Notes: generated by a model not told the origin, from the letters alone. 64,000 bases of DNA from Bradyrhizobium sp. 186 (GCF_023101685.1 NZ_CP082164.1:5952001-6016000), one strand, 5' to 3'; positions 28,551 through 39,009 are shown, counted from the first letter of the stretch. Translations and numbers: made by a program.

Positions 28551-29299
28551 GCGCGGATCCTGCCGCGGTCCATCGCCGCGCGCATGCTGCGAACCGTCTC
28601 GGCAAGGCCGACGAACAGGGCTTCCCCGATCATGTAGTAACCGATGTTGAGCTCCATGATCTCGGGCAGCACCGCAATTTGCTCCGCCGTCGCATCGTCC
28701 AGCCCATGCCCGGCATGAACCTCAAGCCCCGCGGCCTTCGCGAGCTTGGCCCCCGCCCCGATCCGCTGCCATTCGGCCTCGGCCTTCTCAGTGTGGCCGT
28801 CGACCACGGCGTCACACCAGGCGCCGGTGTGGATCTCGATCACGGGCGCGCGCAGCCGCGCCGCCGTCTCGATCTGCGCGGGATCGGCGGCGATGAACAG
28901 CGACACCCGGATGCCGGCGTCGTTCAGCCGTGCAATATAGGGCGCGAGCGCGTTGTGCTGGCCAACCACGTCGAGGCCGCCTTCGGTCGTCACCTCCTGG
29001 CGGCGCTCGGGCACAAGGCACACCGCATGCGGCCTGGTGGCGAGCGAGATGCGCATCATGTCCTCGGTCGCCGCCATCTCGAAATTGAGCGGCTTGGAGA
29101 TCTCCGCCTTCAGCCGTGCCATGTCATCGTCGCGGATGTGCCGGCGGTCCTCGCGCAGATGCGCCGTGATGCCGTCGGCACCAGCTTCGATCGCAAGCAG
29201 CGCCGCACGCACCGGATCGGGATTACGTCCGCCACGTGCGTTACGCAGGGTCGCGACATGATCGACATTGACGCCGAGGCGAAGTGGAAGAGCGGGCAT
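28547..29299 (-). CDS. pdxJ: Pyridoxine 5'-phosphate synthase
   Basis: Makes pyridoxine 5'-phosphate from 1-deoxyxylulose 5-phosphate and 3-amino-2-oxopropyl phosphate in the cytoplasm. 250 residues. The N-terminus has [17 protein letters not shown] and later the loop [13 protein letters not shown] start at the ATG at 29299; a GTG twelve bases upstream is possible. It follows rsh and is coupled to acpS. Confidence 0.96.
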   Translation of the reverse strand: MPALPLRLGVNVDHVATLRNARGGRNPDPVRAALLAIEAGADGITAHLREDRRHIRDDDMARLKAEISKPLNFEMAATEDMMRISLATRPHAVCLVPERRQEVTTEGGLDVVGQHNALAPYIARLNDAGIRVSLFIAADPAQIETAARLRAPVIEIHTGAWCDAVVDGHTEKAEAEWQRIGAGAKLAKAAGLEVHAGHGLDDATAEQIAVLPEIMELNIGYYMIGEALFVGLAETVRSMRAAMDRGRIRA

Positions 29300-29344
29300 T
29301 TTAGGACTCACGAAATCGGGGAGACAGACGACTACGAAAGACGT

Positions 29345-31630
29345 CTATCCATTAACACGTTCGACGCGGGCAACGACTGCCTTCGCACGCAACTGCGCCA
29401 GGATCGCGCTCAGATGCTTCAGATCGTAGACTTCGAGATCGATCGTCGTCTCGGTGAAATCGGGCGAGCGGCGCTGCATGCTGATGTTGTCGATGTTACC
29501 GTCGTGCTCGGCGATCACGGTCGCAATCTGCGCCAGCGCGCCGGGCTCGTTGACGTTCTCGACCCTGATGCGGGCCGGGAAGCGCTGTGGCATGGAGTCT
29601 TCGATGTCCCAGCGCACGTCGAGCCAGCGCTCCGGCTCCTCCTCGAAATCCTTCAGGGCCGGCGACTGGATCGGATAGATGGTGATCCCCTCGCCCGGCG
29701 TGACGATGCCGACGATGCGGTCGCCGGGCACGGCGCCGCCGTTCGGCGCGAACTTGACCGGGAGGTCCGAATTGATGCCGCGGATCGGGATGGCTGGGCT
29801 GCGCGGCGGCTCGGATACCACCTTCTCCTTGAGCTTGGCCGCGAGCCCCTTCTTGATCCCGTAGCGCGCGACGCGCTCCTCCTTGTAATCGGGATACATC
29901 GCGCGGGCGACGTCGGAGGCCTTGATCTCGCCGCGGCCGACCGCCGCCATGACGTCCTCGATCGAGGCGCGCGCGAGCCGCGGCAACGCGCCCTTGAGCT
30001 TGTCGTCGGCGTATTCGATCTTGGCCCGCTCGAACAGGCGCTCGACGATGCGCCGGCCGAGACCGGCATATTGATCGCGCACGGCGGTGCGCGTGGCGCG
30101 GCGGATCGCGGCGCGCGCCTTGCCGGTGACCGCGAGCGATTCCCAGGCCGAAGGCGGCGCCGATTGCGCTTCCGAGGTCAGGACCTCGACCTCGTCGCCG
30201 TTCTGGAGCTCCGAGGACAGCGGCGCGAACTTGCCGTTGATCTTGCAGCCCACCGCGCTGTTGCCGACGTCGGTATGCACGGCATAGGCGAAGTCGATCA
30301 CGTTGGCATGGCGCGGCAGCGCGATCAGCTTGCCCTTCGGGGTGAAGCAGAACACCTGGTCGTGGAACAGCTCGAGCTTGGTATGCTCGAGGAATTCCTC
30401 TGGGTTGGCGCTCTCCGAGAGGATGCCGATGGTGTGGCGCAGCCACGCGAACGCATTGGACTCGCGCTTGAGGAATTCGTTCGGCGAACCCACGTCTTCC
30501 TTGTAGAAGACGTGCGCGGCGATGCCGCGCTCGGCGATCTGGTCCATCGCCTCGGTGCGGATCTGGAGCTCGACGCGCTGGTTGCCGGGGCCGATCACGG
30601 TGGTGTGGATCGAGCGGTAGTCGTTCTGCTTCGGCGTCGAGATGTAGTCCTTGAAACGGCCGGGCACGACCGGCCAGGTGGTGTGGACGATGCCGAGCGC
30701 GCGATAGCAGGCCTCGACGTCGTTCACGACGACACGAAAACCAAAGATGTCGGACAATTGCTCGAAGCCGACCGACTTGCGCTCCATCTTGGTCCAGATC
30801 GAAAACGGCTTCTTGCGGCGGCCATAGACCCGTGCGCCGAGACCGCGGTGGCGCAGATTGTTGGAGAGCTGCGCCTCGATCTCGCCGATCAGGTTGCGGT
30901 TGCGCTCGGCGAGCGCGTCGAGCCTCTGCATCACCACCGAATAGGCCTCGGGATCGAGGGTGCGGAAGGACAAATCCTCCAGCTCCTCGCGCATTTCCTG
31001 CATGCCCATGCGGCCGGAGAGCGGCGCATAGATGTCGAGCGTCTCCTCGGCGATTCGCCGGCGCGATTCCGGCGGCACGAAATCCAGCGTGCGCATGTTG
31101 TGCAGGCGGTCGGCGAGCTTCACCAGGAGAACGCGGACGTCGTCAGCAATGGCCAGCAACAGTTTGCGCAGGTTCTCGGCCTGCTTGGCCTCCCGCGACA
31201 CCAGCTCCAGCCGCTTCAGCTTGGTCAGGCCCTCGACCAAAGCGCGGATCTCGGGCCCGAAGATCTGGTCGATCTCGGCCCCCGTCGCCTCGGTGTCCTC
31301 GATCGTATCATGAAGCAGTGCGGCCACGATGGTCGCATCGTCGAGCTTGAGGTCGGTGAGAATCGCCGCCACCTCGAGGGGGTGCGAAAAATACGGGTCG
31401 CCGGAGGCGCGAGTCTGCGAGCCGTGCGCCTTCATGGCGTAGACATAGGCCCGGTTCAGAAGGTCTTCGTTGGTGTTGGGATTATAGGACCTGACGCGCT
31501 CGACGAGGTCATATTGACGCATCATGCGCGCGCGCGGCTTCGCCGGGCGCGCCACCGGCGCAGTCGGGGCCACGGCAACCGATTCGGTTGCGGCCTGCAT
31601 CTGCGTTGGTCTGCGACGCCGATACACCAT
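29345..31630 (-). CDS. rsh: Bifunctional (p)ppGpp synthetase/hydrolase
   Basis: The single RelA/SpoT homologue expected in alphaproteobacteria. 761 residues. HD hydrolase domain around residues 40-190 (DPYFSHPLEVAAIL, ALLHDTIEDT, KLADRLHNMRTL), synthetase domain about 235-370 (NDYRSIHTTVIGP), TGS domain about 420-480 (HANVIDFAYAVHTDVG) and a C-terminal ACT domain from about 680. Both active sites look intact. It is cotranscribed with pdxJ (45 bp) and separated from rpoZ by a terminator. Confidence 0.96.
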   Translation of the reverse strand: MVYRRRRPTQMQAATESVAVAPTAPVARPAKPRARMMRQYDLVERVRSYNPNTNEDLLNRAYVYAMKAHGSQTRASGDPYFSHPLEVAAILTDLKLDDATIVAALLHDTIEDTEATGAEIDQIFGPEIRALVEGLTKLKRLELVSREAKQAENLRKLLLAIADDVRVLLVKLADRLHNMRTLDFVPPESRRRIAEETLDIYAPLSGRMGMQEMREELEDLSFRTLDPEAYSVVMQRLDALAERNRNLIGEIEAQLSNNLRHRGLGARVYGRRKKPFSIWTKMERKSVGFEQLSDIFGFRVVVNDVEACYRALGIVHTTWPVVPGRFKDYISTPKQNDYRSIHTTVIGPGNQRVELQIRTEAMDQIAERGIAAHVFYKEDVGSPNEFLKRESNAFAWLRHTIGILSESANPEEFLEHTKLELFHDQVFCFTPKGKLIALPRHANVIDFAYAVHTDVGNSAVGCKINGKFAPLSSELQNGDEVEVLTSEAQSAPPSAWESLAVTGKARAAIRRATRTAVRDQYAGLGRRIVERLFERAKIEYADDKLKGALPRLARASIEDVMAAVGRGEIKASDVARAMYPDYKEERVARYGIKKGLAAKLKEKVVSEPPRSPAIPIRGINSDLPVKFAPNGGAVPGDRIVGIVTPGEGITIYPIQSPALKDFEEEPERWLDVRWDIEDSMPQRFPARIRVENVNEPGALAQIATVIAEHDGNIDNISMQRRSPDFTETTIDLEVYDLKHLSAILAQLRAKAVVARVERVNG

Positions 31631-31773
31631 TCCGTCCTGCCTTCAAACGGACCATCAGACAGCCCGTTGTATACATCTTAGCCCCGATCGCGCGCGCGTT
31701 CGATCAATTCAGTGACTGTGCGCGCGCCGCCATTCGACGACGCTATGGTAACCACGAAAACGCCAACAAAAGC

Positions 31774-31801
31774 AAAGGCCCGAACACGGGTTCGGGCCTT
31801 T
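31774..31801 (-). terminator. Strong intrinsic terminator after rpoZ
   Basis: AAAGGCCCGAAC (31774-31785), loop of four, GTTCGGGCCTTT (31790-31801) is a perfect 12-bp stem. On the minus strand it is followed by GCTTTTGTT. It lies 40-67 bp after the rpoZ stop and ahead of rsh, so rsh probably has its own promoter between 31631 and 31773. Confidence 0.85.
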
Positions 31802-31840
31802 GATAAGATCACAAGAAGTCGACGACTGCGACGGGACGAT

Positions 31841-32233
31841 TTACTCGTCCTCCTCGGGCTGCTCCTCCGGCGGCGCGAGGCCTTCGAGGCCCTTCAGGAG
31901 CTCCTCTTCGGTCATGCGTTCAACGGCAACTTCGGTATCGTCGGCATCGACGCTCGCGCCGGCGGAACCGATCAGCGGCACCGTATCGGGTTCGGGCTCG
32001 TCGACCTCGACGAACTTCTGGAGCGAGTGCACCAGCTCCTCGCGGAGGTCCTCCGGCGAAATGGTCGTGTCAGCAATTTCGCGCAAAGACACAACAGGGT
32101 TCTTGTCGTTATCGCGGTCAACCGTTAGTTGTGAACCGGACGAAATCATGCGGGCACGGTGGGCGGCCAGCAGGACCAGGTCAAACCGGTTGTCGACCTT
32201 GTCGATACAATCTTCTACGGTGACGCGAGCCAT
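31841..32233 (-). CDS. rpoZ: RNA polymerase omega subunit
   Basis: 130 residues. Starts [30 protein letters not shown], the conserved omega N-terminus, followed by [20 protein letters not shown]. The C-terminal third is strongly acidic and ends EEQPEEDE, typical of alphaproteobacteria. Helps RNA polymerase assembly and, with ppGpp, its regulation; the ppGpp synthetase gene is the next on the strand. Confidence 0.95.
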   Translation of the reverse strand: MARVTVEDCIDKVDNRFDLVLLAAHRARMISSGSQLTVDRDNDKNPVVSLREIADTTISPEDLREELVHSLQKFVEVDEPEPDTVPLIGSAGASVDADDTEVAVERMTEEELLKGLEGLAPPEEQPEEDE

Positions 32234-32576
32234 GGACTGTCGCTCCGTTGTGGGTGGGACGAAATATGTGGATGATGCGGGCTAGTTATAGGGGCCGGGG
32301 CGGTTTCGCAAGGCCAATTTGTGATTTGGCCTCGCCAAACGGCTCTGCTACCCCCACATTGGGGCTTAGATGGGTGGATTTCCCCGGGCTGCCAGCGAGG
32401 GCGGCGCCGGTGTATGCAAGAACGCCATAACTATACCTTGATTACTACACCTTGATTGCCCCGACTTCTCCGGCTTTGCGGTTTCGACGGGTTTCGGCAG
32501 CAATCTGAACTGCGCGGCTTACTGCTGCCGCGCCAACAATAAACGATCAATCACGAACACTACGCGAGCAAACTGA
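32234..32576. other. Intergenic region between rpoZ and NYN gene
   Basis: 343 bp between divergent genes, no gene seen. AGGCCAA (32311-32317) and TTGGCCT (32326-32332) form a hairpin. ACCTTGATT occurs twice, 14 bp apart (32435-32443, 32449-32457). Both promoters must lie here. Confidence 0.4.
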
Positions 32577-33221
32577 ATGTCCCCTTCCTCTACCGACAAG
32601 ATCGCGCTCTTCATCGATGGAGCCAATCTCTACGCGACGGCGAAAACTCTCGGCTTCGACATCGATTACAAGCGCCTGCTGAAGGAATTTCAGAGCCGCG
32701 GAACGTTGTTGCGGGCGTTCTACTACACCGCCATCATCGAGGATCAGGAATACTCCTCGATCCGCCCGCTGATCGACTGGCTGGACTACAACGGCTACAC
32801 CGTGGTCACCAAGGCGACCAAGGAATTCATCGACGCCTCCGGCCGCCGCAAGGTCAAGGGCAACATGGACATCGAGCTTGCCGTCGATGCCATGGAACTC
32901 GCCGAGCACATCGACCAGATGGTGCTGTTCTCGGGTGACGGCGACTTCCGCTCGCTGGTCGAGGCCGTCCAGCGCCGCGGCGTGCGGGTCACCGTGATCT
33001 CCACGATCGCGAGCCAGCCTCCGATGATCGCCGACGAGCTGCGCCGCCAGGCCGATGTCTTCACCGACCTCGTCGAGCTGCAATCCAAGCTCGGCCGCGA
33101 TCCGTCCGAACGCCCCGCCCCGCGCGATCGCGGCGAGCGCGAGGCGCGCCACCACGCCCCGCAGTTCCTCCAGCGCGCGACCACGATGGCGCCGAGGGGC
33201 GATGACGACTTCGAGGAGTGA
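32577..33221 (+). CDS. LabA-like NYN-domain protein (putative ribonuclease)
   Basis: 214 residues. NYN/DUF88 domain over residues about 5-165: KIALFIDGANLY (first acidic residue), VKGNMDIELAVDAMELAEH, MVLFSGDGDFRSLVEAVQRRGV with the paired aspartates, a PIN-like metal site. NYN proteins are usually RNases acting on RNA in regulation or RNA decay. The C-terminal 50 residues are charged (RPAPRDRGEREARHH) and likely disordered. It overlaps the start of the uracil-DNA glycosylase gene by 20 bp. Confidence 0.9.
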   Translation: MSPSSTDKIALFIDGANLYATAKTLGFDIDYKRLLKEFQSRGTLLRAFYYTAIIEDQEYSSIRPLIDWLDYNGYTVVTKATKEFIDASGRRKVKGNMDIELAVDAMELAEHIDQMVLFSGDGDFRSLVEAVQRRGVRVTVISTIASQPPMIADELRRQADVFTDLVELQSKLGRDPSERPAPRDRGEREARHHAPQFLQRATTMAPRGDDDFEE

Positions 33222-33876
33222 GGCGGCCCGGTCGAGCCGCCAGGCCCCCATCCTCGTACCTGACCGTGACTGTCCATTCTGCCCGCGCCTGGTCGCCTTT
33301 CGCGAGGCGAACCGCGCGCGCGAGCCGTCATGGCACAATGCGCCGGTTGCCCCCTTTGGCGACATCAAGGCGCGCCTTTTGATCGTCGGCCTTGCGCCGG
33401 GAATGCAGGGCGCCAACCGCACCGGCCGGCCGTTCACCGGCGACTTTGCCGGCGACCTGCTCTACGCGACGCTGCTCGAATACGGCTTCGCCAAGGGCAC
33501 CTATCAGGCGCGTCCCGACGATGGCCTGAAGCTGGTGGACTGCCGGATCGCCAATGCGGTGCACTGCGTGCCGCCGCAGAACAAGCCGCTGCCGGCGGAG
33601 ATCAACACCTGCCGCCAGTTTCTCGAAGCGAATCTCGAGACCATGCCCAATCTGCGCGCCATCGTTGCGCTCGGGCGGATTGCGCACGACACCGTGCTCA
33701 AGTCGCTGAAACTGAAGGCCTCGCAAGCCCCTTTCGGCCACGGCGCGGTGCATCAGGCCGGCGCGTTCAGGCTCTACGACAGCTATCACTGCTCCCGTTA
33801 CAACACGAACACGCGCGTGCTGACGCCGGAGATGTTCCGGTCGGTGTTTGCCAAGGTGAAGGCCGGCCTCGACTAG
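33202..33876 (+). CDS. Uracil-DNA glycosylase, family 5-like
   Basis: Removes uracil or deaminated bases from DNA. 224 residues if started at the ATG at 33202, inside the end of the NYN gene. Cysteines DRDCPFCPRLV begin an iron-sulfur type cluster, then the first motif LIVGLAPGMQGANRTGRPFTGD, the middle IVALGRIAHDTVL and the last motif SYHCSRYNTNT where some relatives have HPS. This combination fits family 5 (UDGb), which lacks the polar catalytic Asp/Asn of other families. It is convergent with the peroxiredoxin gene with a 4-bp overlap. Confidence 0.88.
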   Translation: MTTSRSEAARSSRQAPILVPDRDCPFCPRLVAFREANRAREPSWHNAPVAPFGDIKARLLIVGLAPGMQGANRTGRPFTGDFAGDLLYATLLEYGFAKGTYQARPDDGLKLVDCRIANAVHCVPPQNKPLPAEINTCRQFLEANLETMPNLRAIVALGRIAHDTVLKSLKLKASQAPFGHGAVHQAGAFRLYDSYHCSRYNTNTRVLTPEMFRSVFAKVKAGLD

Positions 33877-34454
33877 CCTTTGGCAGGATTTGCCTTCAGC
33901 CAATCCAGCACATCGCCGGCGTTCCGGTCGGGCGGGAACACCGGGTAGAACACCTGCGTGATCCGCGCGGCGTCGATGATCAGCGCAAGCCGCTTGATCA
34001 ACGTCAGTCCTGCGACCTCCATGGTCGGCAGCTTGAGGGCGCGCGCGAGCGCCAGCTTCTCGTCCGAAAGCACGGGGAATGGCAGATGCAGTCGCGACGC
34101 CATTTCGGTCTGATATTCGTTGCTCTGGGTGGAGAGACCGAACACGTGCGAGGCGCCCGCCGCCTTGAGCTCGGCGAACAGGTCGCGAAACGCGCAGGTC
34201 TGCGGCGTGCAACCGCGTGCGCCCGGAATCATGTCCCAATCGTCGACCAGCGAAATCTTGCCGGGCTCGCCGGTGCGGGGATAGGCGAACACGATGGTGC
34301 GCCCGGACAGCGCCGACAGCGTCACTGACGTATCGTCGGTCGCAAGAAGGCTGATCGCAGGCAGCGGCATGCCCTTCAGATGCGCGGCGCCGCCGTCATC
34401 AGCGGGCGCGGGAATCTGGCTCCAGTCGACCTCGAGGAGGTTTCTCTGATTCAT
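33873..34454 (-). CDS. Peroxiredoxin (Bcp/PrxQ-like)
   Basis: 193 residues. The thioredoxin-fold peroxidase motif is IPGARGCTPQTCAFRDLF, with peroxidatic Cys and a second Cys five residues on, as in PrxQ-type enzymes that form a disulfide between Cys48- and Cys53-like positions. TIVFAYPRTGEPG precedes it. Reduces hydroperoxides using thioredoxin. Four bases after smpB on the same strand (smpB stop is upstream), so perhaps cotranscribed. Confidence 0.85.
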   Translation of the reverse strand: MNQRNLLEVDWSQIPAPADDGGAAHLKGMPLPAISLLATDDTSVTLSALSGRTIVFAYPRTGEPGKISLVDDWDMIPGARGCTPQTCAFRDLFAELKAAGASHVFGLSTQSNEYQTEMASRLHLPFPVLSDEKLALARALKLPTMEVAGLTLIKRLALIIDAARITQVFYPVFPPDRNAGDVLDWLKANPAKG

Positions 34455-34458
34455 CCCG

Positions 34459-34932
34459 TTATCCCCTCGCCCGCAGCAGGCGGCCCTTCTCCCGGCTCCA
34501 ATCCCGCTTCTTCTCGGTCTCGCGCTTATCGTGCAATTTCTTGCCCTTTGCCACCGCCAGTTGCAGCTTGGCCCGACCGCGCTCGTTGAAGTAGAGCTTG
34601 AGCGGGATCAGCGTCATGCCCTCGCGGTCCACGGCGCCCATCAGCTTGTTGATCTGCTTGCGGTGCAGGAGCAATTTTCGCGGCCGTTTGGGCTCGTGGT
34701 TGAAGCGGTTGCCCTGGAGGTATTCGGGAATGGTGGCGTTGATCAGCCAGATCTCGCCGTCCTTCGAGTCGGCGTAAGATTCGGCGATCGTGCTCTTGCC
34801 GTTGCGGATCGACTTGACCTCGGTGCCGGTCAGCGCAATGCCGGCCTCGACCGTATCCTCGATCGCATAGTTGAAGCGGGCCTTGCGATTTTCCGCCATG
34901 ACCTTGATAGGACGTTCGTTCTTTTCGGCCAT
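34459..34932 (-). CDS. smpB: SsrA-binding protein
   Basis: Delivers tmRNA to stalled ribosomes (trans-translation). 157 residues. The conserved core reads [30 protein letters not shown] and [16 protein letters not shown], with the basic C-terminal tail [17 protein letters not shown] that follows the mRNA path. The tail lysines/arginines are all present. It is between mscL and the peroxiredoxin gene. Confidence 0.97.
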   Translation of the reverse strand: MAEKNERPIKVMAENRKARFNYAIEDTVEAGIALTGTEVKSIRNGKSTIAESYADSKDGEIWLINATIPEYLQGNRFNHEPKRPRKLLLHRKQINKLMGAVDREGMTLIPLKLYFNERGRAKLQLAVAKGKKLHDKRETEKKRDWSREKGRLLRARG

Positions 34933-34991
34933 GGCTCAGGTACCGGATCGAGATGCGCGTCAACGCTAACAGTTTGGATGAAGTGCGCGCG

Positions 34992-35408
34992 TCAAGACTT
35001 CTTGAGGAGATCGCGGATCTCGGTCAGCAGCTCGACTTCGGCTGACGGCTTCGGCGGCGCCGTGGGTGCCGCCTCTTCCTTGCGCTTCAGCGTGTTTATA
35101 GCGCGGATGACCAGGAACAGCACGAAGGCAATGATGATGAAGTTGATCGCTAGCGTGAGGAAGCTGCCCCAAGCAAGTACCGCACCTTGCTTTTTCGCGT
35201 CAGCCAAGTTGGTGGCCACGACTTTGCTCGACAAGGGGGTGAAGTAGTTCGAGAAGTCGAGCCCGCCGGTGGCGGCGCCGATGATCGGCATGATCACGTC
35301 GCCGACCAGCGAATTGACGATGGCGCCGAAGGCCGCGCCGATGATGACGCCGACCGCGAGGTCGACGACGTTGCCCTTCATGGCGAACTCGCGGAACTCC
35401 CTGAGCAT
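34992..35408 (-). CDS. mscL: Large-conductance mechanosensitive channel
   Basis: Pentameric pressure-release channel of the inner membrane. 138 residues with the family start [20 protein letters not shown] and helix 1 [22 protein letters not shown], then helix 2 [20 protein letters not shown] and a charged C-terminal helix ending [17 protein letters not shown] at 35438, with a GGGAG site in front, would add ten residues; I prefer the ATG because family members begin there. Confidence 0.95.
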   Translation of the reverse strand: MLREFREFAMKGNVVDLAVGVIIGAAFGAIVNSLVGDVIMPIIGAATGGLDFSNYFTPLSSKVVATNLADAKKQGAVLAWGSFLTLAINFIIIAFVLFLVIRAINTLKRKEEAAPTAPPKPSAEVELLTEIRDLLKKS

Positions 35409-35462
35409 CCGCCTGCCCTTTTCGTCGACTGCACTCACGACAAGCTCCCGGGTAGCAGTGCG

Positions 35463-36353
35463 TCAGTTGATCAGGCCGGCGTGCACCATGGCGCTACGCA
35501 CCGCAACGCGCGTCGGCTCGGAGACCGGCACCATCGGCAGCCGCAGCGTCTCGTCCATCTTGCCGAGCAGCGACAACGCATACTTGATCGGCGCCGGATT
35601 GCTCTCGATGAAGAGGTTGTTGTGCAGCGGCATCAGCTTGTCGTGCAGCTTCAACGCGGTCGCATGATCGCCCTTCTGCCAGGCGATGTGGAACTCCGAG
35701 CACAGCCGCGGCGCGACGTTCGACGTCACCGAGATGCAGCCATGGCCGCCATGCGCCATGTAGCCGAGGATGGTCGCATCCTCGCCCGAGAGCTGATTGA
35801 AATCCTCGCCCATCGCCGCGCGCTGCTGCGACACGCGCACCATGCTGGCGGTAGCGTCCTTGACGCCGGCGATGTTCTTCAGCTCCCACAGCCGATTCAT
35901 GGTGTCGACCGACATGTCGATCACCGAGCGCGGCGGGATGTTGTAGATGATGATCGGAATTCCAATCGCATCGTTGATCGCCTTGAAGTGCTGGTAGAGC
36001 CCTTCCTGGGTCGGCTTGTTGTAGTAGGGCGTCACCACCAGCACGGCGTTCGCACCCGCCTTCTCGGCGTGCTGGGCCAGCTCGACCGCTTCCTTGGTCG
36101 AGTTGGAGCCGGCGCCGGCGATCACGGGCACGCGGCCCTTGGCCTCACCGATGCACCACTCGACAACCTTCTTGTGCTCGTCATGGCTGAGCGTCGGGCT
36201 TTCGCCGGTGGTGCCGACCGGGACCAGGCCGTTGGTACCCTCGGAAATCTGCCAGTTGACCAGCGAGCGGAACGCGGCTTCGTCCAGCGAGCCGTTCTTG
36301 AACGGCGTGACCAAGGCGGTGAACGATCCCCGGAATTTCGTCTTGGCTGCCAT
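35463..36353 (-). CDS. dapA: 4-Hydroxy-tetrahydrodipicolinate synthase
   Basis: Condenses pyruvate with aspartate semialdehyde in lysine/diaminopimelate synthesis. 296 residues. [32 protein letters not shown] (catalytic Tyr) and [12 protein letters not shown] with the Schiff-base Lys are all present. Divergent from a lytic transglycosylase gene, which fits a joint role in peptidoglycan. Confidence 0.96.
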   Translation of the reverse strand: MAAKTKFRGSFTALVTPFKNGSLDEAAFRSLVNWQISEGTNGLVPVGTTGESPTLSHDEHKKVVEWCIGEAKGRVPVIAGAGSNSTKEAVELAQHAEKAGANAVLVVTPYYNKPTQEGLYQHFKAINDAIGIPIIIYNIPPRSVIDMSVDTMNRLWELKNIAGVKDATASMVRVSQQRAAMGEDFNQLSGEDATILGYMAHGGHGCISVTSNVAPRLCSEFHIAWQKGDHATALKLHDKLMPLHNNLFIESNPAPIKYALSLLGKMDETLRLPMVPVSEPTRVAVRSAMVHAGLIN

Positions 36354-36544
36354 GGAATTCCTCCGTACGCGGCGGGCTTTTAGAGCAAGCCCCCTTCATA
36401 TCGGGTCTATACTGCCCGTAAAAGGGCTGCTGCCGACTGACGCACCGTTTAGGCCGCGATTTTGCCGCGGTGATGGTGCAAAGCGGGCGACAGTAAGCGG
36501 CTGTTGGTATTTTGTCCGCATATTCAATCAAATACAGCTAGGTC

Positions 36545-38791
36545 TTGAGCCATTTGACTGATTCGGGGCGACGTAACGCCGTGACCTCTCCTGCCCGTGC
36601 CGGATTGATATCCGCAGGCCTTGCCATGGGTCTGACGGCGGCGATTGCGCTGGCTCCGGCCACGGCCTGGGCTGCGCCCAAGGTTCCGCTGCCGAAGCCG
36701 CGGCCAATCGCCCGCAATCTGGTTCCCAAGGGCCAGCCTGTTCCCGCCAAGCCGGCAGACGCACCGGGCGCCACGGCTGCGATCAAGCCGACCGCTCCCG
36801 TCGCGGCCCCCGTCCTTGCCCCGGCAACCCGTCAGCACGCGACGCCACGCAAGCCCGTGCTGCCCGCCGCGGTCGCTGCGACCTCGTCGACCTCGCAAGC
36901 CGACAAGGACACGCTGGAGAACGTCATCGAGCTCGTGCGCAAGCGCAAATCGGGCGACGCCACCAACGCAGCAGCCACCATCTCGGACCCGGTCGCGCGA
37001 AAACTCGCGGAATGGATCATCCTGCGCAGCGAGGACAATGGCGCGACCGTGGAACGCTACCGCGCCTTCCTCTCCGCCAATCCGAGCTGGCCGTCACAGA
37101 CCTTCCTGCGCCGCCGCCTCGAGGCCGCGATGTGGGACGACAGGCGCGACGACTCGGTCGCGTGGTCGTGGTTCGAGAACGAATCCCCGATCTCGGCCAA
37201 GGGCCGCTTCACGCTTGCCAAGGCGATGCTGGCGCGCGGCGACCGCGGCAATGCCGAGCGGCTGGTGCGCGAGGCCTGGCGCAGCGATCCGATGTCGGAG
37301 GATACCGAGAACAACGCGCTCGACCAGTTCGGCGCCCTGCTGACGCCGGGCGATCAGAAGGCGCGGATGGACACCCTGCTCTATGGCAGCGAAAACGAGG
37401 CGGCGCTGCGCGCGGCCAAGCGCCTCGGCGCCGGCTATGTCGCACTCGCCAAGGCCCGCATCGCCTCCCTCAAGAAGGCGCCGAACACGCGTGCGCTGCT
37501 CGAGGCCGTGCCGCGCGAACTGCACAATGATCCCGGCTTCATCTTCAGCAAGATCCAGCTGCTGCGCCGCGAGGAGAAGTTTGCCGAGGCCGCACAGCTC
37601 ATGCTGTCGGCGCCGAAGGATCCGAACCGGCTCTACAATCTCGATGAATGGTGGATCGAGCGGCGCCTGCTGGCGCGCAAGATGATCGACACCGAGGAAT
37701 TCCGCAGCGCCTATCTGATCGCGCGTGATGCCGCACTGCCCTCGCGCGACATCTACAAGACCGAGCAGGAATTCACGGCGGGTTGGATCGCGCTACGCTT
37801 CCTCAACGATCCAGCAGCGGCCACCCAGCATTTCGCCCGCATCGGCGTCGGCAGCGTCAACCCGACCACGCTGGCGCGCGCCGGCTATTGGCAGGGCCGC
37901 GCCGCGGAAGCCGCGGGCCGCCAGCAAGAGGCGCGCAACGCCTACGCCCGCGCCGCCGAGCAATCGACCAGCTATTACGGACAGCTCGCACGCGCCAAGC
38001 TCGGCCTGCCGCAGATCGAGCTCAACAGCCAGCCGCGCGGCCGCGGCGCCGAACGTCTCGAGATCGTGCGCGCCGCGCAACTGCTGTACGAGCTCGACGA
38101 GCGCGAGATGGCGGTGCCTGTTCTCGCCGACATGGGCGAGAACGGCGATCCCGAAGCCCTCACCGGTCTCGGCGAGCTCACCCAGCGCTACAGCGACGCG
38201 CGCGGCATGCTGCTGGTCGGCAAGGCCGCGCTCAATCGCGGGCTGCCGTTCGACTTCTATGCCTATCCCGTCAACGGCATTCCGCAGTTCACCCCGATCG
38301 GCCCCGAGGTCGAGCGCAGCATCGTCTACGCCATCGCGCGGCAGGAAAGCGCGTTCAACCCCTCGGTGGTCTCGCCGGCGCAGGCCTATGGGCTGATGCA
38401 GGTGACGCCGGACGCGGCGCGCTATGTCTGCAAGCGGCACGGCGGGACCTACGATCTGTCACGGCTGAAGAACGATTCGGCCTATAACGCCACGCTCGGC
38501 TCGGCCGAGCTCGGCGGGCTGCTCGAGGATTATCGCGGCTCCTACATCATGACGTTTGCCGCATACAATGCCGGCCGCGGCAGCGTGAAGAAGTGGGTCG
38601 ACCGCTACGGCGACCCGCGCGACGCGAAGGTCGATGCGGTCGACTGGGTCGAGCTGATTCCGTTCTCGGAGACGCGCAACTACGTGCAGCGGATCATGGA
38701 GAATCTTCAGGTCTACCGCGCCCGCTTCGGCGGCGGCACGCGATTGCAGATCGAGGCCGACCTGCGCCGCGGCGCCGGCAGCGTGGAGTAG
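36545..38791 (+). CDS. Soluble lytic transglycosylase (Slt-like)
   Basis: 748 residues. Signal peptide (ARAGLISAGLAMGLTAAIAL, cleavage near AWAAPK), a proline-rich linker, a long alpha-helical superhelical region (about 90-590) and the C-terminal GH23 domain with the catalytic Glu in AIARQESAFNPSVVSPAQ, then AYGLMQVTPDAA and TFAAYNAGRGSVKKW. Cleaves glycan strands to 1,6-anhydro-muropeptides in the periplasm. The frame starts with TTG at 36545; a GTG at 36581 gives a more typical signal peptide and may be the true start. Confidence 0.93.
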   Translation: MSHLTDSGRRNAVTSPARAGLISAGLAMGLTAAIALAPATAWAAPKVPLPKPRPIARNLVPKGQPVPAKPADAPGATAAIKPTAPVAAPVLAPATRQHATPRKPVLPAAVAATSSTSQADKDTLENVIELVRKRKSGDATNAAATISDPVARKLAEWIILRSEDNGATVERYRAFLSANPSWPSQTFLRRRLEAAMWDDRRDDSVAWSWFENESPISAKGRFTLAKAMLARGDRGNAERLVREAWRSDPMSEDTENNALDQFGALLTPGDQKARMDTLLYGSENEAALRAAKRLGAGYVALAKARIASLKKAPNTRALLEAVPRELHNDPGFIFSKIQLLRREEKFAEAAQLMLSAPKDPNRLYNLDEWWIERRLLARKMIDTEEFRSAYLIARDAALPSRDIYKTEQEFTAGWIALRFLNDPAAATQHFARIGVGSVNPTTLARAGYWQGRAAEAAGRQQEARNAYARAAEQSTSYYGQLARAKLGLPQIELNSQPRGRGAERLEIVRAAQLLYELDEREMAVPVLADMGENGDPEALTGLGELTQRYSDARGMLLVGKAALNRGLPFDFYAYPVNGIPQFTPIGPEVERSIVYAIARQESAFNPSVVSPAQAYGLMQVTPDAARYVCKRHGGTYDLSRLKNDSAYNATLGSAELGGLLEDYRGSYIMTFAAYNAGRGSVKKWVDRYGDPRDAKVDAVDWVELIPFSETRNYVQRIMENLQVYRARFGGGTRLQIEADLRRGAGSVE

Positions 38792-39009
38792 CTGCGTGCC
38801 CCTAACGACTCGCTTGCGGCGATCCGATGACAAAGCGTCCGCGCGAGGGGATGACGCGATCAGCTCCCGGCGTTTGAGGCCATGGCCATCAACATCCGGC
38901 CGAAGTGCTCGCAACCGCACGGTCGAGACCGTGGACCAGAAGCTGAACGAGAAGATCGTGCAGGGCGCATCGGGCGCGAAGTAATAAGAGAAGAAAAAGA
39001 ACAACAAAA
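38792..39009. other. Intergenic region before the HTH/cysteine-cluster gene
   Basis: 218 bp, GC-rich, then a purine-rich end AAGAGAAGAAAAAGAACAACAAAA directly before the next start that may contain its ribosome site. A 62-codon open frame at 38796-38984 has no convincing protein features. Confidence 0.35.

Noticed and set aside
28679..31681. Plus-strand open frame of 1000 codons opposite pdxJ and rsh
   Set aside because: It lies exactly opposite well-supported genes; arginine/aspartate/histidine-rich composition is that of a GC-codon shadow and there is no family similarity.
38796..38984. 62-codon open frame before the HTH/cysteine gene
   Set aside because: No ribosome site or recognisable protein features.
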